In this document: one piece after another, positions 6,663 to 8,329 of the stretch
Position numbering within the stretch: the stretch's first letter is position 1
Layout of the letters: every line of letters begins with the position of its first letter
Translations under genes and position numbers: made by a program
Source of the DNA: Puia dinghuensis
GTDB taxonomy: Bacteria > Bacteroidota > Bacteroidia > Chitinophagales > Chitinophagaceae
Reading direction: 5' to 3'
NCBI GenBank assembly: GCA_026224995.1
Contig: JAMFRX010000267.1
Location: forward strand, 1-8,329
DNA: 8,329 bases
The notes under the pieces: model-generated
Seen by the model: the letters and a program-made list of their open reading frames with translations, nothing else
Told to the model about the DNA's origin: nothing
Databases searched by the model: none

Positions 6663-7361
6663 TTACAATTTCTTGATCTTGATATTTCTGAACCAGACGG
6701 GGAAGTCATGATACTGCAGGGAGATCTTGCCCGTGTGGGCGGCGCCGAAATCCGCCCAGTGCTTGAACTTGCTGTGGGCGATCATGTCGCGCCAGTGGTC
6801 GTCCCATAAGGTGGTGGTAACCACGTTCACGCCGTTGAGGAATAATTTAAGCGTCCCGCCTTTGCTATAGATCTCTGCCTGGTTCCATTCGCCGACGGGT
6901 TTTACGGGTTCGCTCGAGCTGGCGATGAGGTCATATAGGTCACCGGCGCGATGGGTATGGATCGTACCGTCGTGGTTGCCGTCGTTATCCAGCACCTGCA
7001 TCTCCGGGCCGGTGAAATAAGTCTCCTTGTATTTGGCCGTATCTTCCTGGATATAGAACAGGAGGCCGCTATTGCCTTTGGGCGAGATCTTCCACTCCAC
7101 TTTGAAGTCGAAATCACCGAAGATGCCATCGGTGAGCAAGTCGCCGTGGCCATGCTGGGCCGTGTCGGGGGCGAGGGCTCCGTCCTGAACGGTCCAGATG
7201 CCGGCTGTGGGCTGACCGTACATGTGCCAGCCTTTGGTGGAGGATCCGTCGAACAGGAGGGTCCAGCCATCCTTTTTCTCCGCATTGGTGAGCGTATTGG
7301 GAGCTTGTGCTGCTGCTGCAAAAGGAAGCGCTGCCACGAGGGCGATCAACAGTGATCTCAT
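6663..7361 (-). CDS. DUF1080 family protein (3-keto-disaccharide hydrolase family, PF06439)
   Basis: A 232-residue secreted protein. The signal peptide is MRSLLIALVAALPFAAA, cut near AAA-Q. The mature protein is a single concanavalin-like jelly-roll of the DUF1080 family. Diagnostic segments are GWTLLFDGSSTKGW (32-45), WTVQDGAL (56-63), FGDFDFKVEWKISPKGNSGL (81-100), GPEMQVLDN (118-126) and the closing PVWFRNIKIKKL (221-232). The family is annotated as 3-keto-disaccharide hydrolase, cleaving glycosides after oxidation at C3 of the sugar, so it would act downstream of a glycoside 3-dehydrogenase. The ATG at 7361 lies 10 bases after the stop of the cytochrome gene; an in-frame TTG at 7388 would overlap that gene and spoil the signal peptide. 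ThuA follows after 11 bases. Enzymatic activity of this copy is inferred from the family. Confidence 0.92.
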   Translation of the reverse strand: MRSLLIALVAALPFAAAAQAPNTLTNAEKKDGWTLLFDGSSTKGWHMYGQPTAGIWTVQDGALAPDTAQHGHGDLLTDGIFGDFDFKVEWKISPKGNSGLLFYIQEDTAKYKETYFTGPEMQVLDNDGNHDGTIHTHRAGDLYDLIASSSEPVKPVGEWNQAEIYSKGGTLKLFLNGVNVVTTTLWDDHWRDMIAHSKFKHWADFGAAHTGKISLQYHDFPVWFRNIKIKKL

Positions 7362-7371
7362 GTGTGAGAGT

Positions 7372-7782
7372 TTATTTTTTAAGTGCAAGGATATAAGTGA
7401 CCATGGTCTTGACGTCGTCCGGCTTGAGGGCCGGGTGTGGGGTCATGGGGACGCTTCCCCAGATGCCGCTGCCGCCGGAGATGATCTTTTTTATGAGCCT
7501 ATCCACCGTGGTGTCGGCTGCTGGGCTGTACTTGGCGGCTACTTCGCTGTAGGCCGGTCCGATGCTGGCGCCGGAGGATTCTTTTTGCAAGCGATGGCAG
7601 GTGGTGCAATCGCTGGCGCCGATGAGCTCGAGGCCTTTGTCGCCGGCCGTGCTGGCGAGAGCGGTGACGGCGGTGCTGGCTGTGTCTTTGGGCGCTTCGG
7701 CGGGCTTGGGTTCGGAGCCGCCGCATGCGGCTAAAAGGATGGTAGTAGAGAGGGCTGCTACAAGGCTTTTGCTAAAGTTCAT
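7372..7782 (-). CDS. Lipoprotein c-type cytochrome (class I, monoheme)
   Basis: A 136-residue membrane-anchored electron carrier. The signal peptide ends in LLAA-Cys20, a good lipobox, followed by a Pro/Ala/Thr-rich linker to about residue 48. One heme-binding motif Cys59-Thr-Thr-Cys62-His63 is present. The likely distal ligand is Met113 in GSVPMTPHP, preceded by IGPAY (74-78). This arrangement matches small class I cytochromes like c551/c552. It would sit on the outer face of the inner membrane or in the periplasm and carry electrons to a terminal oxidase. It is the first gene of a tight set with DUF1080 and ThuA, so it may accept electrons from sugar oxidation; this is inferred from context. 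Two 21-bp-spaced direct repeats lie 20-59 bases upstream of the ATG. Confidence 0.92.
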   Translation of the reverse strand: MNFSKSLVAALSTTILLAACGGSEPKPAEAPKDTASTAVTALASTAGDKGLELIGASDCTTCHRLQKESSGASIGPAYSEVAAKYSPAADTTVDRLIKKIISGGSGIWGSVPMTPHPALKPDDVKTMVTYILALKK

Positions 7783-7801
7783 GCTATATATTTTTAATTA
7801 C

Positions 7802-7841
7802 GCTTAAAGAGTTTACGTATATGCTTAACGAGTTTACAAAT
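7802..7841. repeat. Two direct repeats with 21-bp period upstream of the cytochrome c operon
   Basis: GCTTAAAGAGTTTACGTAT (7802-7820) and GCTTAACGAGTTTACAAAT (7823-7841) match at 16 of 19 positions and start exactly 21 bases apart, about two helical turns. A shorter copy, GCTTAAAG, lies at 7853-7860. All lie in the 78-base gap between the isomerase stop and the cytochrome start. The spacing suggests binding of two regulator units on the same DNA face. The identity of any regulator is unknown. Confidence 0.6.
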
Positions 7842-7860
7842 ACTTGATCGAGGCTTAAAG

Positions 7861-8329
7861 TTATTGCAATCCCAGCACGGTGCGATTAAAATTTTCATCT
7901 TTTCCGGTACCGGCGAAATCGTCGAATGCTTTTTCCGTCACCCGGATGATGTGTTCCTTGATGAAGGGGGCGCCTTCGCGGGCGCCGTCTTCGGGATGTT
8001 TGATGCAGCATTCCCATTCCAGTACGGCCCAGCCTTTAAAGTCATATTGGGTGAGCTTACTGAAGATCGACTTGAAGTCGACCTGGCCGTCGCCGAGGGA
8101 GCGGAAGCGGCCGGCGCGGTCGATCCAGCCCTGGTAGCCGCCGTATACGCCCTGTTTGCCGGTGGGGTTGAACTCTGCGTCCTTGACATGGAACATGCGG
8201 ATGCGTTCGTGATAATTGTCGATATATTCCAGGTAATCGAGGCATTGCAGGACAAAATGGGAAGGGTCGTAGAGGAGGCAGGCGCGGGGGTGGTTATTGG
8301 TATGGTGCAAAAATATCTCGTAGGTAATG
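7861..8329 (-). CDS. Sugar phosphate isomerase/epimerase (xylose isomerase-like TIM barrel), C-terminal part; runs off the right edge
   Basis: The visible 155 residues are the C-terminal half of an AP endonuclease family 2 / xylose isomerase-like TIM barrel, and the frame stays open to the window edge. Recognisable segments are CLLYDPSHFVLQ (17-28 of the visible part), RMFHVKDAEFNP (44-55), a glycine-rich loop GVYGGYQGWIDRAGRFRSLG, then DGQVDFKSIF (80-89) and WAVLEWEC (100-107). Asp21, His24, His47 and Glu104 or Glu106 are candidate metal ligands, in the usual order for this fold. Such enzymes rearrange or epimerise sugars, inositols or keto-sugars with a divalent metal. It is upstream of the cytochrome c operon on the same strand, but the 78-base gap with repeats suggests a separate promoter for the downstream genes. 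Whether it is exported cannot be seen because the N-terminus is missing. Confidence 0.88.
   Translation of the reverse strand, partial: ITYEIFLHHTNNHPRACLLYDPSHFVLQCLDYLEYIDNYHERIRMFHVKDAEFNPTGKQGVYGGYQGWIDRAGRFRSLGDGQVDFKSIFSKLTQYDFKGWAVLEWECCIKHPEDGAREGAPFIKEHIIRVTEKAFDDFAGTGKDENFNRTVLGLQ

Noticed and set aside
5887..6711. 274-codon plus-strand open frame antisense to ThuA
   Set aside because: No signal or domain features; it lies entirely over the clear ThuA gene and the end of the DUF1080 gene.

Overview
The window looks like chromosomal DNA from a member of the Bacteroidota, most likely the family Chitinophagaceae. The evidence is indirect. It carries lipoproteins of the style usual in that phylum, a minimal Omp85-type outer-membrane barrel, a Tat-exported Gfo/Idh/MocA oxidoreductase, and a cytochrome c / DUF1080 / ThuA / sugar isomerase-epimerase gene set. 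Most starts have little or no Shine-Dalgarno sequence, and the tRNA gene does not encode its CCA end. No phage, transposon, CRISPR or plasmid genes are visible.

Left part (1-2850): a minus-strand gene of unknown function with membrane segments at its cut end runs off the left edge. It is followed by a tRNA-Val(GAC) gene with a textbook intrinsic terminator, then a plus-strand lipoprotein of unknown function. That gene converges on, and shares stop-codon bases with, a minus-strand Omp85/BamA-like barrel gene that has no POTRA domains.

Middle part (2850-5900): three plus-strand genes encode exported proteins. They are a small Ser/Thr-rich lipoprotein, a Tat-exported Gfo/Idh/MocA oxidoreductase with a hairpin just in front of its start codon, and a periplasmic PAP2 phosphatase with a complete catalytic triad.

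Right part (5900-8329): a minus-strand set reads, in transcription order, sugar phosphate isomerase/epimerase (cut by the right edge), lipoprotein cytochrome c, DUF1080 (3-keto-disaccharide hydrolase family) and ThuA-like protein. The last three are only 10-11 bases apart and should be one operon. The 78-base gap before the cytochrome gene holds two near-identical direct repeats 21 bases apart, a candidate operator.

Taken together, the Gfo/Idh/MocA enzyme, cytochrome c, DUF1080, ThuA and TIM-barrel isomerase fit an envelope-located pathway that oxidises glycosides at C3 and cleaves the 3-keto products. This is inferred from family membership and context. I do not see a clearly new system here. 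The most useful leads are the regulatory repeats and hairpins, and the linkage of a Tat-exported dehydrogenase to a membrane-anchored cytochrome.
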